A stretch of DNA of 6,070 nucleotides, taken from assembly GCA_030622395.1 (NCBI GenBank), contig JAUXGF010000192.1, forward strand, positions 1-6,070. The letters are read 5' to 3'. The translations under genes were made by a program, and so were the position numbers. The notes beneath the pieces were generated by a model. The model had not been told where the DNA came from. It saw only the letters and a list, made by a program, of their open reading frames with translations, and searched no databases. The stretch comes from Calditrichaceae bacterium (GTDB lineage Bacteria; Calditrichota; Calditrichia; Calditrichales; Calditrichaceae). Below, one piece after another: positions 1-5,280 of the stretch. Position 1 is the first letter of the stretch. Every line of letters begins with the position of its first letter.

Positions 1-107
1 CCAAGTTTTTCTTTAACCTCATACCGCTCGTCAATTATATGCCCGGCAGGCAGGTTTTCGAGGTTTACTATCCCATAGACGGGACCGTCGCGTTGGATGG
101 TTTGACC
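1..107. repeat. 107-bp exact direct repeat, copy 1 (extends past left edge)
   Basis: Bases 1-107 are identical to 1857-1963 in the same orientation. The repeat encodes the stretch from GQTIQRDG to the start of the kinase glycine loop in both kinase genes. Identity stops abruptly at base 107, where the linkers differ. On the left it runs to the window edge, so its full length is unknown. Confidence 0.95.
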
Positions 108-233
108 GGCGTCAGGCTCAGGGGCAGGGTGTGCTTTCGAAGATGATTTGGTTTTGGGAACCGTTGTGCCGCAGAGATGACAAAACTCCGCATCGTCATC
201 CAACTGCGTACCGCATTTCTTACAAAATAGCAT
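1..233 (-). CDS. Zinc-ribbon Ser/Thr protein kinase, 5' part only (cut by left edge)
   Basis: The first 77 codons of a gene whose rest lies beyond the left edge. It starts at ATG 233 (MLFCKKCG), with GAAGGA at 241-246 as ribosome-binding site. Residues 4-21 form a small zinc ribbon with two CxxC pairs (C4, C7, C18, C21). A linker rich in Ser, Pro and Ala (about 27-43) follows, then GQTIQRDGPVYG, and from about residue 68 the start of a kinase domain (DERYEVKEKLG, the first strand leading into the glycine loop). The kinase assignment rests on near-identity with the gene at 1640-2098, which continues into the glycine loop and the ATP-binding lysine. Family knowledge: Hanks-type kinases with an N-terminal zinc ribbon are usually cytoplasmic or membrane-tethered signalling proteins; the substrate is unknown. 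Sixty-nine bases separate it from the ATPase gene upstream, so co-transcription is possible. Whether this copy is complete cannot be seen. Confidence 0.8.
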   Translation of the reverse strand, partial: MLFCKKCGTQLDDDAEFCHLCGTTVPKTKSSSKAHPAPEPDAGQTIQRDGPVYGIVNLENLPAGHIIDERYEVKEKL

Positions 234-302
234 AGCTTATCCTTCTGTTCTAAATTATGTTAATCTGTATTCATACTGGACTCGTCCCGGGCAAACACAG
301 AA

Positions 303-1598
303 TTATTCAAAAAATAAAAGCCATTTCCAAACCGGAATAAGTATAAATTTTTGAGATCTATATTCAATTTCATCATCCTGATCATAAGTTAAGACAAAGT
401 TTTCCTTAGTGGACAGGTTTTCTTTGATTTCTATTAAAGCTTCAAGTTCGCGTTTTATGTTTTGCTGATTTAATTCCCAGCAAACCTGGATGGCAATTTC
501 AGGTTTTGTATTTCGTATAATAAGAAAATCACATTCACGCTTTTCTTTGTAATAGAAAACTTTCTCCCCGCGTCTGAATAATTCGATTGCGACGATATTT
601 TCCAATAATTTCCCTCTGTTTTCAGAAAAATTTATTCCCAGCGCGCTAAAGCCGGTATCAATTAAATATAATTTCACAGGATTCATCATTCTTTTTCGGG
701 TAGAGTACGAAAATTTTTCTATCAGTATTAAGAAATAGGCGTTTTTTAAATACTGTAGATAATTAGAGATAGTTCTTTTACTGGTAGGGATTTCCGCTTG
801 TTTTAAAGATTTTTCAAATGATGATATTGAAAATAGTTCAGAATAGCCATTTACAGCCTGGCTCATTAAACCGTTCAATGTGTCTTTGGCTTTAATGTTA
901 TAGCGATCTATAATATCATTATAAAAAACTGTATAGTAATAATTATGCAACAATTTACGGCGTTCTTTTTCATTCTCTTTAAGCGTTACTTCGGGAAATG
1001 AACCATTAAATAAATATTGATCAAAAGCTCTGATTATATTTCCACGCTCCGGTAAATACTGAGTATGCCGGTTGTAATCGATTTTATTTTGTTTTAAATA
1101 TTCCTTAAAAGAATATGGCGTTATTAAAAGCTCAACATAGCGGCCCCTTAATTCTGTGGCAATCTCTTTGCTTAAAAGTTCCGAATTACTTCCGGAAACA
1201 ACAATTTTATATTTTCGTTTATTATGAAAAGTTCGTAAAATCCTTCCCCAGTCTGCTAAATGCTGTATTTCATCAAAGAATAAATATTTGGGTTGTTGTC
1301 CGCTTAACTGAACAAATGCGGCAAATAAATCATCCAAATCTGGTCCGGCGACTCCACTCAAACGATAATCTTCAAAATCTATATATAAGAAATCCTCTCT
1401 TTTACACTTGGTTGCGGCAATTAAATTAGTAATCATTTGATACATTAAAAAAGTTTTTCCGGCGCGCCGCGGTCCCGTAATTGCCAGTATTTCATGTAAT
1501 TGTTCTACAGCCGGAACATCAATATCCCGTTGTAGAATATCTTCACTTATAAAATCTTCCAGCCATTCGGAAATGATTTGGGCGAATACTTTTTTCAT
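303..1598 (-). CDS. AAA+ ATPase with DUF4143 C-terminal domain (COG1373 type)
   Basis: A 431-residue protein starting at ATG 1598, with GGATGG four bases upstream; an in-frame TTG at 1610 would add MDGF but has no visible ribosome-binding site. Visible ATPase motifs are Walker A GPRRAGKT (42-49), Walker B LFFDEIQ (106-112), a sensor-like VVSGSNSELL (133-142), and RGRYVEL...PYSFKEYL (151-168), which is highly typical of this family. The second half matches DUF4143: a winged-helix-like part (about 250-300), then LYLIDTGF and a nuclease-fold-like end with ECDFLI (355-360) and IQVCW (370-374). The usual E-x-K is replaced by Q-V-C, as in a common branch of the family, so nuclease activity is doubtful. 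Family knowledge: these are widespread, often horizontally moved ATPases of unsettled function. Its length is normal for an intact member. It lies between a truncated and a second kinase gene and is more AT-rich than the kinase sequences, suggesting it came in separately. Confidence 0.9.
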   Translation of the reverse strand: MKKVFAQIISEWLEDFISEDILQRDIDVPAVEQLHEILAITGPRRAGKTFLMYQMITNLIAATKCKREDFLYIDFEDYRLSGVAGPDLDDLFAAFVQLSGQQPKYLFFDEIQHLADWGRILRTFHNKRKYKIVVSGSNSELLSKEIATELRGRYVELLITPYSFKEYLKQNKIDYNRHTQYLPERGNIIRAFDQYLFNGSFPEVTLKENEKERRKLLHNYYYTVFYNDIIDRYNIKAKDTLNGLMSQAVNGYSELFSISSFEKSLKQAEIPTSKRTISNYLQYLKNAYFLILIEKFSYSTRKRMMNPVKLYLIDTGFSALGINFSENRGKLLENIVAIELFRRGEKVFYYKEKRECDFLIIRNTKPEIAIQVCWELNQQNIKRELEALIEIKENLSTKENFVLTYDQDDEIEYRSQKFILIPVWKWLLFFE

Positions 1599-1602
1599 AA
1601 AA

Positions 1603-1608
1603 CCATCC
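1603..1608 (-). promoter_or_regulatory. Ribosome-binding site that decides the ATPase start
   Basis: On the minus strand GGATGG is followed by TTTT and ATG (1598-1596). This favours the ATG over the in-frame TTG at 1610, which has only AT-rich sequence before it. Confidence 0.5.
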
Positions 1609-1610
1609 AA

Positions 1611-1638
1611 GTAAACAATTATTTCGTTTTTTGTTTAC
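1611..1638. repeat. Perfect 8-bp inverted repeat upstream of the ATPase gene
   Basis: GTAAACAA (1611-1618) and TTGTTTAC (1631-1638) are perfect inverted arms around a 12-base spacer. The element sits 13 bases before the ATPase ATG and just after the stop of the kinase fragment. It could be an operator or a leader hairpin. It lacks a following T-run on the minus strand, so it is not a convincing terminator. Confidence 0.5.
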
Positions 1639-1639
1639 C

Positions 1640-2098
1640 TTACGAAACAATTTTAAGCATTTCAAGTGAATTTAGCGGTAAGTAAGTAAAACCGTATAAT
1701 ATATTATGATTCAAGCGGATCATGGTGCGCGCTTCCTGGCGCAGATTCTCCATTGCCCGCAAATCGTTTGTAATGGCTTCAGGAATAACCTTAAGGGCTT
1801 TATCCACTTTCATCTTCCGGTCATAAGCGCGGTACACAGCGCCAAATCCGCCCTGACCAAGTTTTTCTTTAACCTCATACCGCTCGTCAATTATATGCCC
1901 GGCAGGCAGGTTTTCGAGGTTTACTATCCCATAGACGGGACCGTCGCGTTGGATGGTTTGACCAGAGGTTACCGCTTGGTTGTCAGTCTGAGTCCCGCCT
2001 TGCGGGGAAGACTTGGTTTTGGTGAGGGTCGCGCCGCATTCGTTGCAAAATTTTGCATTTCCCGGTATCTCTGCCCCGCAGTTGTTACAGAAAGGCAT
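1640..2098 (-). CDS. Truncated zinc-ribbon Ser/Thr kinase (N-terminal fragment, probable pseudogene)
   Basis: An ORF of 152 residues with a strong GGGAGG ribosome-binding site five bases before its ATG. Residues 4-21 are a zinc ribbon (C4, C7, C18, C21), residues 24-50 a Gln/Gly/Thr/Ser linker, and residues 74-131 the beginning of a Hanks-type kinase: DERYEVKEKL, glycine loop GQGGFGAVY (81-89), ATP lysine in ALKVI (K103), and helix C with RQEARTM (E122). After RLNH, where the family continues with PNIV and the rest of the lobe, the sequence switches to an AT-rich 21-residue tail (NILYGFTYLPL...) and stops. HRD, DFG and the whole C-lobe are missing, so it cannot be an active kinase. A full kinase of this class would need roughly 200 more residues. 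No remnant of them is visible up to the ATPase gene or in the 69-bp spacer after it. It may still be translated as a zinc-ribbon peptide. The truncation at about 1710 coincides with the change in base composition. Confidence 0.85.
   Translation of the reverse strand: MPFCNNCGAEIPGNAKFCNECGATLTKTKSSPQGGTQTDNQAVTSGQTIQRDGPVYGIVNLENLPAGHIIDERYEVKEKLGQGGFGAVYRAYDRKMKVDKALKVIPEAITNDLRAMENLRQEARTMIRLNHNILYGFTYLPLNSLEMLKIVS
1857..1963. repeat. 107-bp exact direct repeat, copy 2
   Basis: Identical to bases 1-107 (offset 1856). It lies inside the truncated kinase gene and covers codons for GQTIQRDG through the first bases of the glycine loop. Outside its right boundary the two genes differ in linker and zinc ribbon, so the identity is a local block rather than a whole-gene duplication. 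Confidence 0.95.
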
Positions 2099-2103
2099 TT
2101 ATT

Positions 2104-2109
2104 CCTCCC
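2104..2109 (-). promoter_or_regulatory. Strong ribosome-binding site of the truncated kinase
   Basis: GGGAGG on the minus strand, five bases before the ATG at 2098. It is a near-ideal Shine-Dalgarno site and shows that the gene's start is intact although its end is lost. Confidence 0.75.
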
Positions 2110-2132
2110 ATATTTATATTTATACTCATTCT

Positions 2133-2138
2133 ATTATA
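2133..2138 (-). promoter_or_regulatory. Candidate -10 element for the truncated kinase
   Basis: A perfect TATAAT on the minus strand, 35 bases before the kinase ATG. It overlaps the stop codon of the AbiEii remnant. No good -35 hexamer lies 16-18 bases upstream (TGGCGT at 16), so this is a weak prediction. Confidence 0.3.
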
Positions 2139-2248
2139 CCCATCTACTTTCGGGACGCCAGGTAACAGAATCGGCTTTCGGATTATTTATATGTTCTAAA
2201 ACAGGCATAATAAAGGCTGATATTTCAAAAATTACCGCTGGAACTCAT
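2134..2248 (-). pseudogene. Remnant of AbiEii-type nucleotidyltransferase toxin (internal deletion)
   Basis: The first ATG (2248) overlaps the stop of the AbiEi gene as ATGA and has GGAGG seven bases upstream, the usual coupled arrangement of abiEi-abiEii operons. The reading frame (MSSSGNF) ends at TGA 2227-2225. In another frame, from about 2226 to the TAA at 2134-2136, the sequence reads EISAFIMPVLEHINN followed by PKADSVTWRPESRWV and stop. That resembles the C-terminal end of AbiEii/AbiGii toxins as I know it: a helix of the form FLxPVxEAI, then W-x-P and a terminal W. The simplest reading is that start and end of the toxin gene survive and several hundred bases of the nucleotidyltransferase core have been lost, with a frame change at the junction near 2226. 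No active-site motif remains. The similarity is from memory of the family, not from a search. Confidence 0.65.
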
Positions 2249-2841
2249 ACAATCGCCTCCAAATAAGGCCTCATTATTTTAGACACATTGCAAACTTTGG
2301 CGGCATCCATAAGTTCCTCAACCGTTACTTTGTTGCTCCTTAAGGTTTCTTTTAGAGCCTCAATCGCAATATCAAGTCCAATTTTATTTCTGAATTTGAA
2401 ACAATCGGCAACTGTTTTTGAGAGGTTATAGATATTTATAGTTGAACCATTAATTGTATGCTCCTCAATTCCAAAGTCATACGCTTTTCCAGACATAAAT
2501 GTGATATTAATTGGAGGATAAGCAATTTTTGGACTCCATGCTCCTCTTGGCAGTGTAATCCATACTTCATGTGGAATTTGAGTTGTTATTTGATGAAAGT
2601 TTAAAGCTGAAACAAGGCATACCACAGCATGTGGAACTCTTTTTGATATTTCAATAAAACTAGAATGTTCCGTGATCGGGGCGTCTGCAATCATATACAG
2701 ACCACGCGCGGTTTTCCGCAGTAATCCGTCTTTATAAAGCATATAAAGATAATTGCGTGAAATACCGGCAGCTTCGATATCACTGGCTTTAACCACTCCG
2801 TATTTTCTGGTAATTTCCAGAACTTGTTTTTTTCGATTCAT
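2245..2841 (-). CDS. AbiEi-family antitoxin / transcriptional autorepressor (orphan)
   Basis: A 198-residue protein, a normal length for the AbiEi family (type IV toxin-antitoxin antitoxins, COG5340-like). The N-terminal winged helix-turn-helix spans about residues 5-52: ITRKYGVVKASDIEAAGI, then RNYLYMLYKDGLLRK and ARGLYMI. The middle holds the family features VVCLVSALNFHQITTQIP and EVWITLPRGA (about 74-100), and the C-terminal domain includes IYNLSKTVADCFKFRNKIG (about 138-156). In known systems the N-terminal domain binds inverted repeats upstream of the operon and represses it, while the C-terminal part is needed to neutralise the AbiEii nucleotidyltransferase toxin. The ATG at 2841 lies 14 bases after a perfect inverted repeat, as expected for autorepression; the ribosome-binding site before it is weak (GATGAG). 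Its stop overlaps the start of the collapsed toxin gene. With the toxin gone, it can only act as a DNA-binding regulator or counteract a toxin encoded elsewhere. Confidence 0.88.
   Translation of the reverse strand: MNRKKQVLEITRKYGVVKASDIEAAGISRNYLYMLYKDGLLRKTARGLYMIADAPITEHSSFIEISKRVPHAVVCLVSALNFHQITTQIPHEVWITLPRGAWSPKIAYPPINITFMSGKAYDFGIEEHTINGSTINIYNLSKTVADCFKFRNKIGLDIAIEALKETLRSNKVTVEELMDAAKVCNVSKIMRPYLEAIV
2256..2260 (-). promoter_or_regulatory. Ribosome-binding site of the lost AbiEii toxin
   Basis: GGAGG on the minus strand lies seven bases before the ATG at 2248, inside the last codons of the AbiEi gene. It is a fossil of translational coupling between antitoxin and toxin. Confidence 0.65.
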
Positions 2842-2854
2842 TACAACTCATCTT

Positions 2855-2900
2855 TTTGCATTACCTCTGCAAATATACACAATTGCAGAGGTAATGCAAA
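2855..2900. promoter_or_regulatory. AbiEi operator: perfect 18-bp inverted repeat
   Basis: TTTGCATTACCTCTGCAA (2855-2872) and its exact reverse complement (2883-2900) flank a 10-base spacer. The pair brackets the predicted -10 box and ends 14 bases before the AbiEi ATG. AbiEi proteins are known to bind inverted repeats at their own promoter, so this is the probable autorepression site. Confidence 0.8.
2872..2899 (-). promoter_or_regulatory. Predicted promoter of the AbiEi gene, inside its operator
   Basis: On the minus strand TTGCAT (2899-2894), a 16-base spacer and TATATT (2877-2872) form a sigma70-like pair with a weak -35. The same bases also fit the Bacteroidota pattern TTTG, 19 bases, TAnnTTTG (here TATATTTG), though part of this comes from the TTTG at the ends of the palindrome. 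Transcription would begin near 2865, inside the downstream operator arm, which suits repression. Confidence 0.5.
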
Positions 2901-3007
2901 TCTTGTTTTTATTAAACCCCACTTCAAAAGAGTGATGGTTTACTAATCACCTAAGCCAGATAAACTGGAAATTTTAAAATTAAGACTTTAGTTTATAATC
3001 TTCCCTC

Positions 3008-3175
3008 GTATCAGAGTTAATCCCGATTATCGGGATGATACGTGACCACGTTGCCTGAAATGATCCACCCTTACATCTGTTATTTCAATATCATCGCCTG
3101 AAACGCTTCGCCCTTACGCCTGCCGGAATAATTCTCCCCGTGTGTATCAGAGACCGCTACGCTTAACTCTGATAC
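3008..3175. repeat. GTATCAGAG inverted-repeat set
   Basis: GTATCAGAGTTAA (3008-3020) has its exact 13-base reverse complement at 3163-3175. The core GTATCAGAG also occurs at 3144-3152 and pairs with CTCTGATAC at 3167-3175 as a compact 9-bp stem with a 14-base loop. The outer and inner stems compete for the same right arm. Confidence 0.6.
3054..3122. repeat. Two imperfect 26-base direct repeats, 43 bases apart
   Basis: CCTGAAATGATCCACCCTTA and following bases at 3054-3079 matches 3097-3122 at 20 of 26 positions. All but one or two of the differences are transitions. The copies lie between the arms of the GTATCAGAG repeat set. Confidence 0.5.
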
Positions 3176-3318
3176 AAGAAAATTCCCAATTACAAATTCC
3201 TGATTCCTGCCCTTCGGCTAAGCTCAGGGCGCCGCTTCTCGCGCAGCGACCCCCTCGGGGCTACTTTTTACTTAAATTATCAACAAATTTATCGGGGTCG
3301 ATTTAGCGCCCTAAGCGC

Positions 3319-4983
3319 CTACCCCCTCCCATTAGAGGAATTAGTAAATCTTTCCGGCACATTTTCCGCAGCCTTATCAGTAATAACTTTTGGATATCCG
3401 GTAAACTCCAACAAAGCAATGGCGTTACGGGTTTTTGAAGGTCCTGGTTTTATAGTATAGTCAAATTCCAGCCCATATTCGCTTAACTGTTCCCTAAAAT
3501 GATAATTCTCATAAAGCCCGGCCAATCTTTCAGTAAGCTCAAGATCGTGGGTAGCGGCTAAAACGATATTGGAATTTGAATTTAAATATTTCAATATTTC
3601 AATTGAAGCTGCAATCCGCTCCGCAGAATTAGTGCCGCGAAATATTTCATCAATAATGAATAGATGAACAACAGGTTGATCCGCCGCTTTTATCAAACGA
3701 TGAATGGACTCGACCTCTGAAAGATAGTAACTTTTGCCTTCGATCAGGTTATCCTGCCTGCCGATGGAAGATTTTATTCCCAAAAAAGGACAGCGGTATT
3801 CTTTTGCGGCAACTGTAAAAATAGTCTGTGCCAGTACAGCGTTTACTCCGATGGTTTTTAGAAAAGTCGTTTTACCGGACATATTTGACCCTGTTACCAA
3901 AACACTTTTCTTATCAATTTGGATTGAATTACTAACCGGTTTTTTTATTAAAGGGTGATAGATATTACTTATTTCTATGTTTGACTTATCCGTACTTAAA
4001 ACCGGCTCGGAATAAAAATTTAGACTACTGCGAAAAGAGGCTGCGGAAATTAAAGCGTCTAACCCGCCTATTAGTTCAAAGATTTTTTGCAATTCCTTTT
4101 GACGCTTTCTTATCATTTCGATACCGGCAAAATAAGTGCGGGCTTCAATTAAAAAGAAGATATTAGCATATTCATAAAGCACATTCCCCTCTGACATTCC
4201 TAAAACAGCCATTTTCCGCCCCAAATCTTGCACCGGCTTAAGCAGCGACTGCAAATCATTTTGAATTTTATGCAGATTGATTTTGGGAGATTGAGCGATT
4301 TTTCGGCTTATTCGAATCAATTTACCTAAATAATGAAAAGCGGATATATCAAATAATATTTTCCGTTTTGTATAATAATGCAAACACATATTAACGGTAA
4401 AAATTATTACCGGTATAAGTAATTTTCCCGGTAAATATTCAGCCGATAAAATAGAAACAAATGCAAGGCAAGCCATAAACTTAAGGATATATATAAAAGC
4501 GGCGGCTTTCGTCCTGGGCAAAGATTCCCAGAGTAAGTAATGGATGTACTTTCCTTTTTTATTGCCGAGTTCTGAAAGCAGAAGCTGAACTTCCAGCCGC
4601 AGTTCCGCTTGATCTGAAAACTGCTTAATCAGACAGCCGCGTTCCTGTAAAACGTTAAAGGACATGGAGGGCGTTTTTAATAAGTGATAAAGATACTGTT
4701 CGCCCGGCACAGTCATAGTACGGTCAATCAAAGTATAAACTTCATTCATATCCAGGTCTTGCCAGGTGCGGTCATCGATAACATATTCATTATTTTTATC
4801 CGCTTGATTATATGCCTGAAACCGGGATATAACTTCAAAATCGCGTTTCTTTTCGACAGGTTCTCCCCAGTTCTGTTTTAACTTTACTTTTAACTTCTTC
4901 AGACGTTGTTTCTGTCGGAGGATCAATATACCGGCAATTATCAAAATCAGCGGAATGATCAGGAGGTAATAAATGCTTTGCAC
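3319..4983 (-). CDS. Membrane-anchored MutS-related ATPase
   Basis: A 554-residue protein starting with GTG (4983), with AAAAAAGG eight bases upstream. Residues 4-22 are an N-terminal membrane segment followed by a basic stretch (RQKQRLKKLKVKLK). Two more hydrophobic segments lie at about 161-179 and 187-204, inside the region that corresponds to the MutS core/lever. The C-terminal third is a clear MutS-type ABC ATPase: NIYHPLI (340-346), Walker A TGSNMSGKTT (364-373), SSIGRQDNLIEGKSYYLSEVE (405-425, equivalent to the MutS loop before the signature), Walker B LFIIDEIFRGTNSAER (441-456), and the switch histidine in AATHD (476-480). The mismatch-recognition domain of MutS is absent and 554 residues is far shorter than MutS (about 850). 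Family knowledge: such membrane MutS-like proteins occur in Bacteroidota, Firmicutes and relatives and have no settled function; a mismatch-repair role is unlikely. It is preceded by a good promoter and stands as a single gene. Confidence 0.88.
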   Translation of the reverse strand: MQSIYYLLIIPLILIIAGILILRQKQRLKKLKVKLKQNWGEPVEKKRDFEVISRFQAYNQADKNNEYVIDDRTWQDLDMNEVYTLIDRTMTVPGEQYLYHLLKTPSMSFNVLQERGCLIKQFSDQAELRLEVQLLLSELGNKKGKYIHYLLWESLPRTKAAAFIYILKFMACLAFVSILSAEYLPGKLLIPVIIFTVNMCLHYYTKRKILFDISAFHYLGKLIRISRKIAQSPKINLHKIQNDLQSLLKPVQDLGRKMAVLGMSEGNVLYEYANIFFLIEARTYFAGIEMIRKRQKELQKIFELIGGLDALISAASFRSSLNFYSEPVLSTDKSNIEISNIYHPLIKKPVSNSIQIDKKSVLVTGSNMSGKTTFLKTIGVNAVLAQTIFTVAAKEYRCPFLGIKSSIGRQDNLIEGKSYYLSEVESIHRLIKAADQPVVHLFIIDEIFRGTNSAERIAASIEILKYLNSNSNIVLAATHDLELTERLAGLYENYHFREQLSEYGLEFDYTIKPGPSKTRNAIALLEFTGYPKVITDKAAENVPERFTNSSNGRG

Positions 4984-5026
4984 AATTTTTACCTTTTTTA
5001 AAGATTAGAATATTTTCGATTGGATT

Positions 5027-5055
5027 AATATATGGGAATTATGGTTCTATGTCGA
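5027..5055 (-). promoter_or_regulatory. Predicted sigma70-type promoter of the MutS-like gene
   Basis: On the minus strand TCGACA (5055-5050), a 17-base spacer and TATATT (5032-5027): five of six matches in both hexamers with ideal spacing. The start point would be near 5020, giving a leader of about 37 bases before the GTG. Confidence 0.55.
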
Positions 5056-5090
5056 TTTGTGTGGGTAGTTTCAGATTGTCTTAGCCTACA

Positions 5091-5195
5091 TGTCATTTCG
5101 AATCCCGACGCTTTGGGAGGGTGAGAAATCTTACAACCCTTGGGATTATTGAAGTTAAAGATTTCTCACCTGATAAATCGGGATTCGAAATGACA
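5091..5195. repeat. 105-bp two-tier inverted repeat (REP/MITE-like)
   Basis: Outer arms TGTCATTTCGAATCCCGA (5091-5108) and its exact complement (5178-5195) are 18 bp. Inner arms GGTGAGAAATCTT (5120-5132) and complement (5158-5170) are 13 bp. An 11/7-base internal bulge and a 25-base loop separate them. The sequence type (TGTCATTTCGA...GAGAAATCTT) resembles dispersed palindromic repeats common between genes in FCB-type genomes. No target-site duplication is evident. Confidence 0.8.
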
Positions 5196-5280
5196 AAAAA
5201 CTACTTTTTGTTCAGACACTTAGTATATAGAAAACCATTCCCTACAAATAGAATAACTGCCCGCCAGTCAAACTAAGCAA

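Larger units (their letters stand above)
2842..3318. other. 477-bp gene-free spacer with several short repeats
   Basis: No reading frame here looks coding. The left end carries the AbiEi operator/promoter (2855-2900). From about 3000 to 3260 there are a 7-bp hairpin ATCCCGA-TTA-TCGGGAT (3020-3036), three copies of the core GTATCAGAG or its complement, a 26-base imperfect direct repeat, and a GC-rich part with GCCCT...AGGGC arms (3209-3213/3226-3230) and CCCC-CTC-GGGG (3250-3260). The 58 bases before the MutS-like stop (3261-3318) show nothing clear. I see no terminator with a T-run on the minus strand for the MutS-like gene. Confidence 0.6.
4984..5280. other. Spacer between Mpv17-like and MutS-like genes
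   Basis: Nearly 300 bases without a gene. It holds the candidate promoter of the MutS-like gene (5027-5055) and a 105-bp two-tier inverted repeat (5091-5195). The remainder (5196-5280) is AT-rich, with no clear terminator. Confidence 0.6.

Noticed and set aside
1115..1429. Plus-strand open frame inside the ATPase gene
   Set aside because: It lies wholly within a well-supported minus-strand gene and has no recognisable motif. The same holds for plus frames inside the MutS-like gene and at 2753-2935.
1599..1610. TTG start for the ATPase at 1610
   Set aside because: It has no ribosome-binding site; the ATG at 1598 has GGATGG at a fitting distance.
1706..2266. Plus-strand open frame of 186 codons over the kinase fragment and toxin remnant
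   Set aside because: It is the opposite-strand shadow of the minus-strand kinase gene, which has zinc ribbon and glycine-loop motifs and a strong ribosome-binding site. The plus frame shows no domain.
3250..3270. CCCC-CTC-GGGG followed by CTACTTTTTA as a rho-independent terminator
   Set aside because: The T-run is on the plus strand, where no gene precedes it. The stem is only 4 bp and does not serve the minus-strand MutS-like gene.
2842..3318. CRISPR-like repeats in the large spacer
   Set aside because: There are only two or three short imperfect copies, with no regular spacer length and no cas genes.
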